Notes under the pieces: generated by a model
The model's input: only the letters and a program-made list of their open reading frames with translations
The model's database searches: none
Told to the model about the DNA's origin: nothing
Source: a virus
DNA: 29,312 nt
IMG/VR virus record: IMGVR_UViG_3300035162_001131
Span: 1-29,312 of that record
Reading direction: 5' to 3' (one strand)
Translations under genes and position numbers: made by a program
Shown: positions 1-8,100 of the stretch, piece after piece
How the letters are laid out: every line of letters starts with the position of its first letter
How positions within the stretch are numbered: the first letter of the stretch is position 1

Positions 1-627
1 AAAGCTGCTGTTGACGAAATACTCAAGGCTAAAGCAAAGGCAGAAACAGGAAACAAATTTTGGCTTAATTGGTATAATGTCTACGGTCTTGGTTTACAGG
101 GAAAATTATCTGGTGCAATATATGAGAACTGGGAACTAGGCAAGTTTCAAACTATAGGCAAAACTGTACTAGGTCAAGACTTTGGATTTTCAAACGACCC
201 TTCTACCCTTTTAAAAACTAACATAGATAAAAAGAACAAGATTATCTATGTCGAAGAATGCTTCTATCTAACTAAACTAACAGCAACCCAGTTAGGAGAC
301 TTAAACGCAAAGCACGCAGGCAAAGATTTAATTGTAGCCGATTCAGCAGACCCTAGATTAATAGATTCCCTTAAACAATATTGTAACATCGTTCCAGCAA
401 TTAAAGGGCAAGGCTCAATTGTATATGGTATTGCAATGATTCAAGATTACAAATTAGTTATTGACCCTGAAAGCAAGAACTTAATCAATGAGCTTAAAAA
501 CTATGTATGGTTGGAAAAGAAAAGCCAAACACCCATATCTAAATTCGACCATTTATTAGATGCACTTAGATATTCAGTATCGTATCAATTAGCTAATCCA
601 AATTCAGGAGAATATCATATCTGGTAA
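1..627 (+). CDS. Terminase large subunit, C-terminal part (5' truncated by window)
   Basis: The reading frame is open from the first base, so only the last 208 residues are visible. They match the RNase H-like nuclease domain that cuts phage concatemers at the end of DNA packaging. The acidic metal ligands are in place: D60 in GQDFGFSNDP, D114 in IVADSADP and D183/D187 in FDHLLDALRY. The N-terminal Walker ATPase that drives DNA into the prohead must lie upstream of the window. The spacing of the acidic motifs and the conserved phenylalanine-aspartate-histidine block near the end are typical of Terminase_3-type large subunits. The next gene starts 10 nt downstream on the same strand, so they are probably co-transcribed. 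The family call is firm; the packaging type (cos or pac) cannot be read from here. Confidence 0.9.
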   Translation, partial: KAAVDEILKAKAKAETGNKFWLNWYNVYGLGLQGKLSGAIYENWELGKFQTIGKTVLGQDFGFSNDPSTLLKTNIDKKNKIIYVEECFYLTKLTATQLGDLNAKHAGKDLIVADSADPRLIDSLKQYCNIVPAIKGQGSIVYGIAMIQDYKLVIDPESKNLINELKNYVWLEKKSQTPISKFDHLLDALRYSVSYQLANPNSGEYHIW

Positions 628-637
628 TACAAATTAA

Positions 638-1198
638 ATGAAGCAGAAAAGAATAATAGGATTAGACTGGTTAAGCATTGTAGCTAAACAGCATGATGAA
701 TGGGTGGAGATAGTAAATGGCTTTGGGGAGTTTGATTATGCAGAAGACATTGTACAAACAAGCTACGAGGCACTAATACGATATGCAAGACCAGATAAGA
801 TAATTAACAATAACAAGGTTAATCGGGGCTATATGTATTTCACATTACGTTCAATGTATTTTCAATATTACAACGCAAAGAAGAAAGTAATAAAGATAAT
901 GATTGATGATGATGATACTTTTTTACAGTTAGCAGATGAAACCGATTTAGAAGAACACGAAGCATACAATAAGATTTGTTTGCTAGTAGATGAACTATCA
1001 GAAGATTGGTCATGGTACGATAGGAAGCTATTTAAGATATACTCAGATACAGGATTAAGCGTACGTAAGATAGCAGCTGAAACAAACATAAGCTGGGTAA
1101 GTATATACAACACATTAAAAAACTGCAAAAACGAAGTGAGGGATAAATTAAACGAAGATTATTTAGATTACAAAAACAAAGATTATGACAAAATTTAA
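638..1198 (+). CDS. Sigma-70-family-like regulator (regions 2 and 4)
   Basis: 186 residues with the two-part layout of small alternative (ECF-type) sigma factors. Residues about 34-50 (YAEDIVQTSYEALIRYA) resemble region 2, which binds core polymerase and the -10 element. Residues about 125-172 resemble region 4: YDRKLFKIYSDTGLSVRKIA followed by ETNISWVSIYNTLK, a helix-turn-helix that reads the -35 element. Between them is an acidic linker with four consecutive Asp (about 90-93). It sits directly after the terminase and overlaps the next gene by 14 nt. I infer a role in transcribing late genes, supported only by a recurrent promoter-like motif elsewhere in the window. Similar small HTH proteins next to terL could instead be small terminase subunits, and that alternative is open. 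Confidence 0.6.
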   Translation: MKQKRIIGLDWLSIVAKQHDEWVEIVNGFGEFDYAEDIVQTSYEALIRYARPDKIINNNKVNRGYMYFTLRSMYFQYYNAKKKVIKIMIDDDDTFLQLADETDLEEHEAYNKICLLVDELSEDWSWYDRKLFKIYSDTGLSVRKIAAETNISWVSIYNTLKNCKNEVRDKLNEDYLDYKNKDYDKI

Positions 1199-1601
1199 AG
1201 GAGACAGAAGAACTAAACAAGGTAAAACAGATTACGAGCAATGGAAGAAAAACCATTCAGAAGCAAGTAAAGGATTGGGCGATTCGGTAGAGAGGTTCAC
1301 CGAAAAAACAGGAATAAAAGCATTAGTGAAATTTGTTGCTGGTAGTGACTGTGGTTGTGATGAGCGTAAGGATATGCTAAATTATTTATTTCCTAAGCAT
1401 CAACCAAACTGCTTAACAGAAAATGAATATAACTATCTAACTGAAAAGATACACTTGACAACAGTAAAACCAGAAGAACAAAAGGCACTACTTAAAATCT
1501 ATAACAGGGTGTTTAATGAAAACAGACCATTAACAGGCTGTAACGGTTGCTTCTTTAGTGGAGTAATGAAAAAGCTACAAAGATTATTTAGAGAGTATTA
1601 A
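1185..1601 (+). CDS. Cysteine-containing hypothetical phage protein
   Basis: 138 residues, basic at the N-terminus (MTKFKGDRRTKQGKTDYEQW). The centre carries a Cys-Gly-Cys motif followed by charged residues and hydrophobics (SDCGCDERKDMLNYLFP). Further cysteines occur at NCL and at CNGCF near the C-terminus. The five cysteines could form a metal site, but no known zinc-finger spacing is complete. The start overlaps the sigma-like gene by 14 nt, so translation is probably coupled. A hairpin terminator follows 25 nt after the stop, so this is probably the last gene of the terminase unit. Proteins with this Cys-Gly-Cys block are, from memory, common beside terminase genes in flavobacterial phages; no function is known to me. 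Confidence 0.7.
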   Translation: MTKFKGDRRTKQGKTDYEQWKKNHSEASKGLGDSVERFTEKTGIKALVKFVAGSDCGCDERKDMLNYLFPKHQPNCLTENEYNYLTEKIHLTTVKPEEQKALLKIYNRVFNENRPLTGCNGCFFSGVMKKLQRLFREY

Positions 1602-1625
1602 AATCAAAAACAGCAGGATTGTTAG

Positions 1626-1657
1626 AAGGGCTTCAGAAATGTAGCCCTTTTCATTTT
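1626..1657 (+). terminator. Rho-independent-like terminator after the terminase unit
   Basis: Stem AAGGGCT (1626-1632) pairs perfectly with AGCCCTT (1643-1649) around a 10-nt loop, followed by a T-rich stretch (TTCATTTT). It lies 25 nt after the stop of the gene ending at 1601 and before the tail chaperone gene. Confidence 0.65.
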
Positions 1658-1658
1658 A

Positions 1659-1691
1659 TACAGTTTGACTGTTTTTTTATTGTTATAATAT
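1659..1691 (+). promoter_or_regulatory. Divergent copy of the recurrent late-gene start motif
   Basis: TACAGT at 1659-1664, then 14 nt, then ATTGT at 1679-1683, then TATAATAT and the ATG at 1692. The ATTGT block and all spacings match the four better copies at 10397, 11167, 11603 and 14477, but the upstream hexamer keeps only the ACA core of AACAAA. It lies directly after the terminators that close the previous unit, which is where a new promoter would be expected. Confidence 0.35.
1660..1678 (+). terminator. Short hairpin with T7 tract, second terminator-like element
   Basis: ACAGT (1660-1664), a TTG loop and ACTGT (1668-1672) run into seven T residues (1672-1678). The stem is only 5 bp, so alone it would be weak, but it stands in tandem behind the stronger hairpin at 1626-1657. 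It overlaps the promoter-like motif listed at 1659-1691. Confidence 0.4.
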
Positions 1692-2354
1692 ATGAAAGTT
1701 GAAATTCAAATACCGAGTAGCTTATCTGAAATAACTTTAGAGCAATATCAAAAGTTTACAAAGATAAATACAGATGAAAATCAAGATAGCAGTTTCTTGA
1801 TGCATAAGACCGTTGAACTGTTTTGTAATCTTAATTTACAAGATATAGCAAAGATTAAATTTATATACGTTCAAGAAATACTAAACGATATAAATAACCT
1901 CTTTGAGCCAAAGCAAGATTTGATACCTACGTTTAATTTAAACGGTGTTGAATACGGACTAATTCCAGTCCTTGATGATATGACCCTTGGGGAGTATATT
2001 GATTTAGATGAAACGTTTACAGACTGGGACACCATGCACAAAGCAATGGCAGTTCTTTTTAGACCTGTTTCATTTAAAAAGGGCGATAGATACCAGATAG
2101 AAGATTACGAGGGCTTAGACAAAGCCGAATTGATGAAGCAAATGCCTCTGGATGTTGTCATGGGTTGTATGTTTTTTTTTTGGAGTTTAAACGAAGAACT
2201 ACTGAAAACTACCCTGAACTATTTGAGTCAGGAAGTACCGAATCAGCTGACTACGGAACAGCTGAAAACTTTGGCAAAAAATGGGGATGGTTCAATAGCC
2301 TATGGAAATTATCTAACGCAAATGTTGAACGACTTGAACATATCACTAAACTAA
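1692..2354 (+). CDS. Tail assembly chaperone, short (gpG-like) form
   Basis: 220 residues, acidic, starting with a hydrophobic/acidic block (MKVEIQIPSSLSEITLEQYQ). The size, its place a few genes before the tape measure, and a second frame overlapping its 3' end all match tail assembly chaperones, which coat the tape measure protein while the tail tube polymerises. The frame passes through a run of ten T (2172-2181), encoding three Phe and then Trp (FFFWSL). The C-terminal segment after the T run looks like ordinary protein (LLKTTLNYL), so the unshifted form is probably made too. The start ATG at 1692 follows A/T-rich sequence with no Shine-Dalgarno. The role is inferred from arrangement more than from sequence. 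Confidence 0.7.
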   Translation: MKVEIQIPSSLSEITLEQYQKFTKINTDENQDSSFLMHKTVELFCNLNLQDIAKIKFIYVQEILNDINNLFEPKQDLIPTFNLNGVEYGLIPVLDDMTLGEYIDLDETFTDWDTMHKAMAVLFRPVSFKKGDRYQIEDYEGLDKAELMKQMPLDVVMGCMFFFWSLNEELLKTTLNYLSQEVPNQLTTEQLKTLAKNGDGSIAYGNYLTQMLNDLNISLN

Positions 2355-2434
2355 ACTTTCATGAATGCTTTATGTTTTTAGCATTTGAAAAAGAAAAAAA
2401 CGAACTAGAAGCAAAACTAATTAAGAATAGATGA
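2165..2434 (+). CDS. Tail assembly chaperone, T extension reached by -1 frameshift
   Basis: This frame is -1 relative to the preceding chaperone gene and overlaps its last 190 nt. It has no convincing start of its own (only a TTG at 2165). A -1 slip on the T10 run would splice it onto the first gene: 163 residues from frame 0 through the TTT at 2178-2180, then 84 residues from TTG at 2180, giving about 247 residues. The extension holds a tryptophan motif (FGKKWGWFNSLWKLS) and a charged C-terminus (FMFLAFEKEKNELEAKLIK), features I associate with the T domain that binds the tape measure. The stop at 2432-2434 overlaps the next ATG at 2431. Separate internal initiation is the alternative to frameshifting. 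Confidence 0.6.
   Translation: MYVFFLEFKRRTTENYPELFESGSTESADYGTAENFGKKWGWFNSLWKLSNANVERLEHITKLNFHECFMFLAFEKEKNELEAKLIKNR
2172..2181 (+). promoter_or_regulatory. T10 slippery site for -1 frameshifting
   Basis: Ten consecutive T residues inside the chaperone gene, read TTT-TTT-TTT-T in frame 0. Any T TTT TTT heptamer inside it permits both tRNAs to re-pair one base back, the standard -1 slippery geometry. It sits at the beginning of the region open in both frames. I could not identify a clear downstream pseudoknot by eye. Polymerase slippage on the homopolymer could give the same product. Confidence 0.55.
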
Positions 2435-2886
2435 CAGGATTTTACAACGTAACCAAGAAAATAAAAGATGCATTAGCTGCTGAGCCTTTTGTAAATACAG
2501 TAAGCTTTGGGAGCTTAGATGATATTGATTTAGATAAGCAAACCATCTTTCCATTATCTCATATCATTGTAAATAATTGTAGTGTCACATCTAATACAAT
2601 GACATTTAATATTAGCATTCTCGCAATGGATATTGTAGATGAAAGCAAAGAAGAAGTTACAGACATATTTGTAGGCAATGATAACGAGCAGGATGTATTA
2701 AACACCCAGTTAGAAGTTATTAATAGAGTTATATCATTACTCCAAAGAGGGGATTTATATACTGACCTATTCCAAGTTGCAGGAGCTGTAAGCTGTGAGC
2801 CATTTGTAGACCGCTTCGAGAATAAATTAGCAGGCTGGGCTGCAAGCTTTGATGTGTTAGTACAAAACGATATGACCGTATGTTAA
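2431..2886 (+). CDS. Tail terminator / tail completion-like protein
   Basis: 151 residues. A short helix region (FYNVTKKIKDALAAEPFVNTVSFG) is followed by beta-rich segments, and the C-terminus carries a recognisable block, EPFVDRFENKLAGWAASFDV followed by a short tail ending in MTVC. This layout resembles the small tail-completion proteins that cap the tail tube in siphoviruses. Its neighbours support this: the chaperone overlaps its start by 4 nt (ATGA) and the HK97 gp10-like protein overlaps its end by 7 nt. The assignment rests on size and context plus recollection of the C-terminal block in flavobacterial phages. It could be another neck protein. Confidence 0.5.
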   Translation: MTGFYNVTKKIKDALAAEPFVNTVSFGSLDDIDLDKQTIFPLSHIIVNNCSVTSNTMTFNISILAMDIVDESKEEVTDIFVGNDNEQDVLNTQLEVINRVISLLQRGDLYTDLFQVAGAVSCEPFVDRFENKLAGWAASFDVLVQNDMTVC

Positions 2887-3389
2887 ATAATACTAAAGAA
2901 TCTTTAGAGAAGTTCAGGAGGTTTGTTGCACAACAATCTAGAAGCAGACTATCTAAGGCTGGTAAGAACGATTCTAAGGGACTTTATAAGAAACTTGATG
3001 GAGTTTTAAAGGTTAGCCCTAATTCGTTTCAATTAAGCTGGGATTTAGGATATGGTGAATTTATAGATAAAGGGGTAAGTGGAACTAAAAAAAAATACAA
3101 CACTCCCTATAGCTACAAAGATAAGATGCCTCCAATTAAACCACTAGCTGATTGGGCAAAAAGAAAAGCAATTAGGTTAAGAGATGATAAAGGAAGGTTT
3201 CAAAAAGGAAATTATAAAACAATAGGATTTTTAATAGCAAGAAGCATACAGAAAAAAGGTTTAAAGCCTAGCCTATTTTTTACTAAGCCTTTTGAACAAG
3301 GGTTTAAAAAGCTACCAGATGAGCTACTAGAGGCATACGGATTAGATGTTGAAGAGTTCTTAAAATATACACTTAAACAACAAAGATAA
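2880..3389 (+). CDS. HK97 gp10-like head-tail connector/neck protein
   Basis: 169 residues, strongly basic. It starts with a helical segment (residues 5-25) and contains LGYGEFIDKGVSGTKKK near residue 56, the YGxFIDxG-type signature of gp10/neck proteins. A later block, GLKPSLFFTKPFEQGFKKLP, matches the RPxPFxxPA-like end of that family. These proteins sit at the head-tail junction and help attach finished tails. The gene is squeezed between overlapping neighbours: 7 nt with the previous gene and 1 nt (TAATG) with the next. The family call is reasonably good. Confidence 0.7.
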   Translation: MLNNTKESLEKFRRFVAQQSRSRLSKAGKNDSKGLYKKLDGVLKVSPNSFQLSWDLGYGEFIDKGVSGTKKKYNTPYSYKDKMPPIKPLADWAKRKAIRLRDDKGRFQKGNYKTIGFLIARSIQKKGLKPSLFFTKPFEQGFKKLPDELLEAYGLDVEEFLKYTLKQQR

Positions 3390-4897
3390 TGAGTACAAAG
3401 ATAAACGCAAGAAGCCCGTTCTTTTTAGAGACTACAGCCCCAGCAGCGATTGCTAAAGTATTTGATTGTACTACTGCAAACCTTCTTAATTTTTCAGTAT
3501 CAAGTTCTGGAGCTATAACTGAACCAAGTATTAGGGAGGGTAATATAATAGATAGAACCGTTACAAGCTTTGCAGCAAATACTTCAGGTAGTGCTATTGC
3601 AAGAAGCGTTACATACACAATACAGATACCTAGTGATTATTCTAATGCAAGTGATGGAACTCTAACCTGTGCTGTAAGCACTAACCAACTATCTCAAACA
3701 CCTGCACAAAACCCAGATGACAACGATAATTGCCCAAGGTCTACAGGTACTATTCCAGCAATTACAGGATTAACATCCTCTGGAACTTCTGTAAATTTAT
3801 CTTCTTACTTTACGGCTGGGACTGATGCAACTATAAGTAGATATGAAATTTTAGCAATAGGTTCTGCTGCAATTAGCACTTCAATTAGTGGAAGTACAGC
3901 TACTTTTTCAACTGGAAGCACCTGTGTAAGTGGAAGCTTTAGAGCAAGAGCTTTTAATAGTGTTGATTTATGTGTAGCTGATTCTTTACCCTTTTCAGTT
4001 TCTTCTGCTTGTTTAAAAACTTTAACCTGTACTACTACGGATGCTACCAATGATGCGGTTAATTTAATAGGTGGTGAAATTTCTGCTGCTGGTGTTATAA
4101 CAAGACCGTCCTACTCAATAGCAAGTTTAAGCCATATAGAAGACTCTGGAAATAATACAATTACATCTGTGCCTGCAAACAATACTGGTTCACCTAAAAA
4201 CGTAACCTTAACTTTTGTGTTTACAGTTACTGCTGGATATACAAACGCAGGAGCAGAATTAGAATGTGATAAACTATTTGTACAGCAACCTACATCAGCA
4301 CCTTTAGTAAATCTAGAATGTTCGGATGTTTATTTCGATGGGTTTAGTATAACAAGTCAGGGAAATCTAATTTCTGGAACGGTTAGTTATTTAGGAACTG
4401 AAACTTCTGAGCCTACAAACGTAACAACAGAAGATGGGAGTTTTAAATATGATGTAGTCGCAAGCCCAACAACACGAACATTAAGTATAAGCTTTAGGAT
4501 TTTAAACACAAAGTGGTTAAATTATAATACCATTAAAACCTGTCCACTTCCTTTAAACCAACCGCCCTCAGAAAACGCTTGTGATTTTGCTACAGGAAAC
4601 TATGCAATATCAAACCAAAGTTTTACAGCTAAAAATGCCTTTTGTGATTCAGGTTCTACCTACTCAATATTAAGACAGGTAAACGGTACAATTGGTGTTG
4701 GTAATACTGTATGCTATTTAGGAACTCCTTTTAGTGGTAGTAATAAATGGTTTGCATATAACTCTGCTCAATCACAAAATGGAGCTGGAAATATTGGAAG
4801 CTCATTCGGTGTTATGCAAATAGATTCATCTGGCACAATATTATCTATAAGCACTGTAAACTGTCAAGGCGATACAGGTGGGGATATTCAATTTTAA
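3389..4897 (+). CDS. Ig-like repeat tail-associated protein
   Basis: 502 residues, Ser/Thr/Asn-rich and predicted all-beta. I see related modules at about residues 25-105, 208-302 and, more divergent, 308-390. The first two share the order Cys-Thr start, G-x-I-(S/T)-x-(A/P)-S, a 'PANNTGS/AANTSGS' turn, a beta strand, a 'GYTNAG/DYSNAS' turn and a second cysteine. Residues 120-206 resemble an additional fibronectin III or Ig-like domain, and 395-502 form a distinct Cys-containing C-terminal domain. No signal peptide is visible. Ig-like domains on phage tails often bind cell-surface sugars weakly. Its position among tail genes suggests a virion surface role, but the major tail-tube-like protein is encoded elsewhere (13868). 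Start overlaps the previous stop by one base. Confidence 0.6.
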   Translation: MSTKINARSPFFLETTAPAAIAKVFDCTTANLLNFSVSSSGAITEPSIREGNIIDRTVTSFAANTSGSAIARSVTYTIQIPSDYSNASDGTLTCAVSTNQLSQTPAQNPDDNDNCPRSTGTIPAITGLTSSGTSVNLSSYFTAGTDATISRYEILAIGSAAISTSISGSTATFSTGSTCVSGSFRARAFNSVDLCVADSLPFSVSSACLKTLTCTTTDATNDAVNLIGGEISAAGVITRPSYSIASLSHIEDSGNNTITSVPANNTGSPKNVTLTFVFTVTAGYTNAGAELECDKLFVQQPTSAPLVNLECSDVYFDGFSITSQGNLISGTVSYLGTETSEPTNVTTEDGSFKYDVVASPTTRTLSISFRILNTKWLNYNTIKTCPLPLNQPPSENACDFATGNYAISNQSFTAKNAFCDSGSTYSILRQVNGTIGVGNTVCYLGTPFSGSNKWFAYNSAQSQNGAGNIGSSFGVMQIDSSGTILSISTVNCQGDTGGDIQF

Positions 4898-4907
4898 AAT
4901 ATAAAAA

Positions 4908-5900
4908 ATGGCTTTAAAAAGTGTTACAATAAATATATATATATACTCGGGAACGGAAGGAGTTTATTCTTCATCTGATTTAAAGTACACAATATCTAAA
5001 GACAGGATAAGCAGTAATAATAATATTGTTATAGAAATTGCTAACCTTGTTAGAGATTATTTAGATACCTCTTTTAATGATGATTATTTAGGTTCTGCAA
5101 AATGGGTTACAGTTTCAAAAACTTTATTTGATTCTGAAACAGGTTTAGAATATACTGGCGATAGAAGCCCTGTAACGGCTAATTATCTTGCGCTAGATGG
5201 TTATGGTTACTTTGAAGATTCAATTAACCCACAACTAAGCACAGCTGCTTTATATACGTCTAACAATATGTATTTGCCAGAGGGAACTGCTGGTAAGTTT
5301 CCAATCTTTGCTGAAGGGGTTGGTAAAGTTATTATTGATTCAGCTACAACGCAAATAACAGACAGCGGTAACTCAGGGCAAAAAATACAGTACGTTACAA
5401 TTCCAGCAAATAGTTCTTCAATTAAGATTTATGCAATAGATGATAGTACACTTTTAAAAACAGTTACTGTTACAAATGTATGCGAGCCTAAGTACACCCC
5501 TTATAAAATTACATTCTTAAATAAGCTGGGTGCATTACAAGACTTGTGGTGTTTTAAAAAGACTACCGAAGCTCTTAATGTTACTGATGAAATGTACAGA
5601 CGTAATAATATAAATACCTCTAGCTTATCCTACAATCTTTATTCAGGTCAACAACAAAGGCAAAATGTAAATGCTACAACCAGTATTGTTTTAAATACTG
5701 GATATGTAAAAGAAGATTTTAATAGTGCAATCGAAGAACTTTTTTTATCTGAAAACGCTTGGATTCTTTTTGAAGGAAACACTTTGCCAGTAATGGTAAA
5801 AAACAAATCATACACAACTAAAACTGTTTTAAATGATAAGCTAATAAATCATACTATAAACTTTGATTTTGCATTTAACAAGATAAATAATGTACGTTAA
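4908..5900 (+). CDS. Tail tip / baseplate protein (first)
   Basis: 330 residues, beta-rich, with no signal peptide. Recognisable blocks are IVIEIANLVRDYL (about residues 40-52) and EPKYTPYKITFLNKLGALQD with a following Trp-Cys-Phe (about residues 195-215). The second is a block I recall from conserved proteins encoded next to the tape measure in Bacteroidetes phages. I infer a structural role at the distal tail, possibly like Dit-type proteins, but no Dit motif is provable by eye. The start follows an A-rich stretch (TATAAAAAATG), typical of flavobacterial initiation. The stop overlaps the start of the next gene by one base. Confidence 0.55.
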   Translation: MALKSVTINIYIYSGTEGVYSSSDLKYTISKDRISSNNNIVIEIANLVRDYLDTSFNDDYLGSAKWVTVSKTLFDSETGLEYTGDRSPVTANYLALDGYGYFEDSINPQLSTAALYTSNNMYLPEGTAGKFPIFAEGVGKVIIDSATTQITDSGNSGQKIQYVTIPANSSSIKIYAIDDSTLLKTVTVTNVCEPKYTPYKITFLNKLGALQDLWCFKKTTEALNVTDEMYRRNNINTSSLSYNLYSGQQQRQNVNATTSIVLNTGYVKEDFNSAIEELFLSENAWILFEGNTLPVMVKNKSYTTKTVLNDKLINHTINFDFAFNKINNVR

Positions 5901-8098
5901 TGATTCAACTACAATTATACATAGAGGGTGAGCAAGTCGAATTACACGATAACGAATCGGTTACCCTTACCCAAAGCCTACAAGATGTATTAGACTTACA
6001 GAAGATATTTACAGACTTTAGTAGAACCTTTAACGTGCCTGCTTCTAAGGTCAATAACAAGGTGTTTAAACATTTCTACAACCCTTCTATTCAGGGTTTT
6101 GATGCAAGGTCAAAAAAAGAAAGCAAACTATATTTAAACTACAAGCCTTTTAAAAGTGGTAAGATAAAATTGGAAAGTGTCCAGATGAAGGATAACAGCC
6201 CAATCAATTACCGTATTACTTTCTTTGGTAAAACAATAGAATTAACAGATGTATTAGGTAAAGATAAATTATCAAGTCTAACCAATATTACAGCCATATT
6301 AAAGTACGATGCTACTACTATTAAATCAAGAATGGTTAGCGGTTATGAACTTAGCTTTGGAACTACCACAGTAAGTGATGCAGTAATATATCCAATAGTT
6401 ACCCACACAAATAGATTAGTATATAATTCAACCGATGACACCGCAGGGACTTATAACATTTCTGCAAACGGAAGCAATAATCATGGTTTACCAGTAAACG
6501 AATTAAAGCCTGCTGTAAGAATACACTTCCTTATAAAAGCGATAGAAGATAGATATGGTTTTAAATTTAGCACAGACTTTTTTAACGTTAACAATCCTGC
6601 TTACTACAACTTGTATTTATGGCTCAGTAAACAAAAAGGAAAGTTTGAGCAAGAAGATGGCAATAGACCAGCCCTTACAACGATAAGAAATGTTTTATCC
6701 ATAGGCGGAGAAAATGAGTTAAAAAGAGGGTTTCAAGACCATCACTTTGTAAACAGAACAAGAAACAAGCCTAGGATTATTATCATTAAAGTACAAGCAC
6801 CTGTAGGCACAAAATATACTTTAAAAATTGTTTCAAATGATTTTAGAAATCCATCACCATTTTATGAATCTACACAAACTGCAACTGGTGGAACTGATAT
6901 TGTTATATCTCAAGAAGACAAGTTATTTTTAGAAACAGCTAGCGATAATACAAATACTTGGGAGGGTAACGCTCACGCAATAAGTATTATTACTAACACA
7001 GCTGCAACCTTTACAATGACTCAAACCGTTATAGAGTTTTCATCTATAACAGCTGAAGGTAATGGAATAGCACAGGCTACTAGAGTAGGAGAATATATAC
7101 AGGATGTAGCTTATACAACTACTGTAATAAATGAAATGCCTGATATGGAAATTCTAACATTCCTTACAGGCTTATTTAAGGCTTTTAATCTGACCGCCTA
7201 CTACGAAGATGACACTATCAACATACTACCCTTAGATAGCTTCTATGCAAGCTCTACAGAAACGTTTGATATAACCCAATACATAGACACTACAACGTCA
7301 GAAGTAAGTTCTGTACTGCCATATAATAGAATTGCTTTTGAATATGAGGGTAATGAAACCTTCTTTTCTGCTTTTCATAAGCAAATATTCGATTCTAAGT
7401 GGGGTTCTATATCTGAAACTGTAGAAGATGTACCAGAAGGAGAAGATTATATTATTAAACTACCCTTTGAGCATCAAAAATTTGAAAGGTTATTAGATTC
7501 AGGTGGCTCTGAAACACCTACCGTACAATGGGGATGGTCAGTAGATGATGGTCAAGAATCATATTTAGGTAAACCGTTCTTATTTTACGCTCATAAAATA
7601 ACTAGTGGCACTCCAATAAACGTTTTAGACAGTCCTGCAGGGGCTAAAACAGCGCTTACTACGTATTTTATACCGAGTAATTTAGCAGACCCTACAACGG
7701 CTACAAGCCAATCAATACATTTTGGGCAAGAAGCAAATGAATTTACAGCAACTAATGCTAATAATTCTTTATTCAACACATACTACAAAAACTATATTAC
7801 TGAATCTGTAAACTCATCTAGAAGACTATTTAGGTTTACTGCATTTTTACCCCTAAAAGTTATTCTAAACATAAAGCTGCAGGATAAGGTTATAATATTT
7901 AACGATTTGTACAAGATAAATAAGATTGTTACAAACTTTGAGAATGGTAAAACGCAACTAGAGTTATTAAACGAGGTAATAAACTTTGACGTAGAATTTG
8001 ATGAAGTTATAGGTAGACTAGCAAAAACAGCTGATGTTACTTTAATTACTGCTGATACAACAAGAACAACTGCTGACGCAGGGGATAGAAGAATATAA
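5900..8098 (+). CDS. Tail tip / baseplate hub-like protein (second)
   Basis: 732 residues. The N-terminus contains LTQSLQDVLDLQKIFTDFSR, then TFNVPASKVNNKVFKHFYNP and FDARSKKESKLYLN, a very characteristic start for a large protein family of flavobacterial phages. Residues about 415-440 (FLTGLFKAFNLTAYYEDDTI) and the C-terminus (ILNIKLQDKVIIFNDLYKIN) resemble the way tail hub proteins wrap around the tail end. It is directly downstream of the other baseplate-like protein and upstream of the tape measure. The very C-terminus carries a short Thr/Ala/Asp repeat (TADVTLITADTTRTTADAG). A hub role is inferred from size and context. Confidence 0.6.
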   Translation: MIQLQLYIEGEQVELHDNESVTLTQSLQDVLDLQKIFTDFSRTFNVPASKVNNKVFKHFYNPSIQGFDARSKKESKLYLNYKPFKSGKIKLESVQMKDNSPINYRITFFGKTIELTDVLGKDKLSSLTNITAILKYDATTIKSRMVSGYELSFGTTTVSDAVIYPIVTHTNRLVYNSTDDTAGTYNISANGSNNHGLPVNELKPAVRIHFLIKAIEDRYGFKFSTDFFNVNNPAYYNLYLWLSKQKGKFEQEDGNRPALTTIRNVLSIGGENELKRGFQDHHFVNRTRNKPRIIIIKVQAPVGTKYTLKIVSNDFRNPSPFYESTQTATGGTDIVISQEDKLFLETASDNTNTWEGNAHAISIITNTAATFTMTQTVIEFSSITAEGNGIAQATRVGEYIQDVAYTTTVINEMPDMEILTFLTGLFKAFNLTAYYEDDTINILPLDSFYASSTETFDITQYIDTTTSEVSSVLPYNRIAFEYEGNETFFSAFHKQIFDSKWGSISETVEDVPEGEDYIIKLPFEHQKFERLLDSGGSETPTVQWGWSVDDGQESYLGKPFLFYAHKITSGTPINVLDSPAGAKTALTTYFIPSNLADPTTATSQSIHFGQEANEFTATNANNSLFNTYYKNYITESVNSSRRLFRFTAFLPLKVILNIKLQDKVIIFNDLYKINKIVTNFENGKTQLELLNEVINFDVEFDEVIGRLAKTADVTLITADTTRTTADAGDRRI

Positions 8099-8100
8099 TT

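Noticed and set aside
868-1256. Minus-strand open frames opposite the sigma-like gene
   Set aside because: Shadows of the coding strand, with low-complexity Ser/Phe/Leu composition and overlap with two well-supported genes.
2172-2181. T10 run as a sequencing error joining two frames of one gene
   Set aside because: Cannot be excluded, but the frame-0 continuation also looks like genuine protein and the arrangement matches known chaperone frameshift systems, so I kept the programmed frameshift as the main reading.
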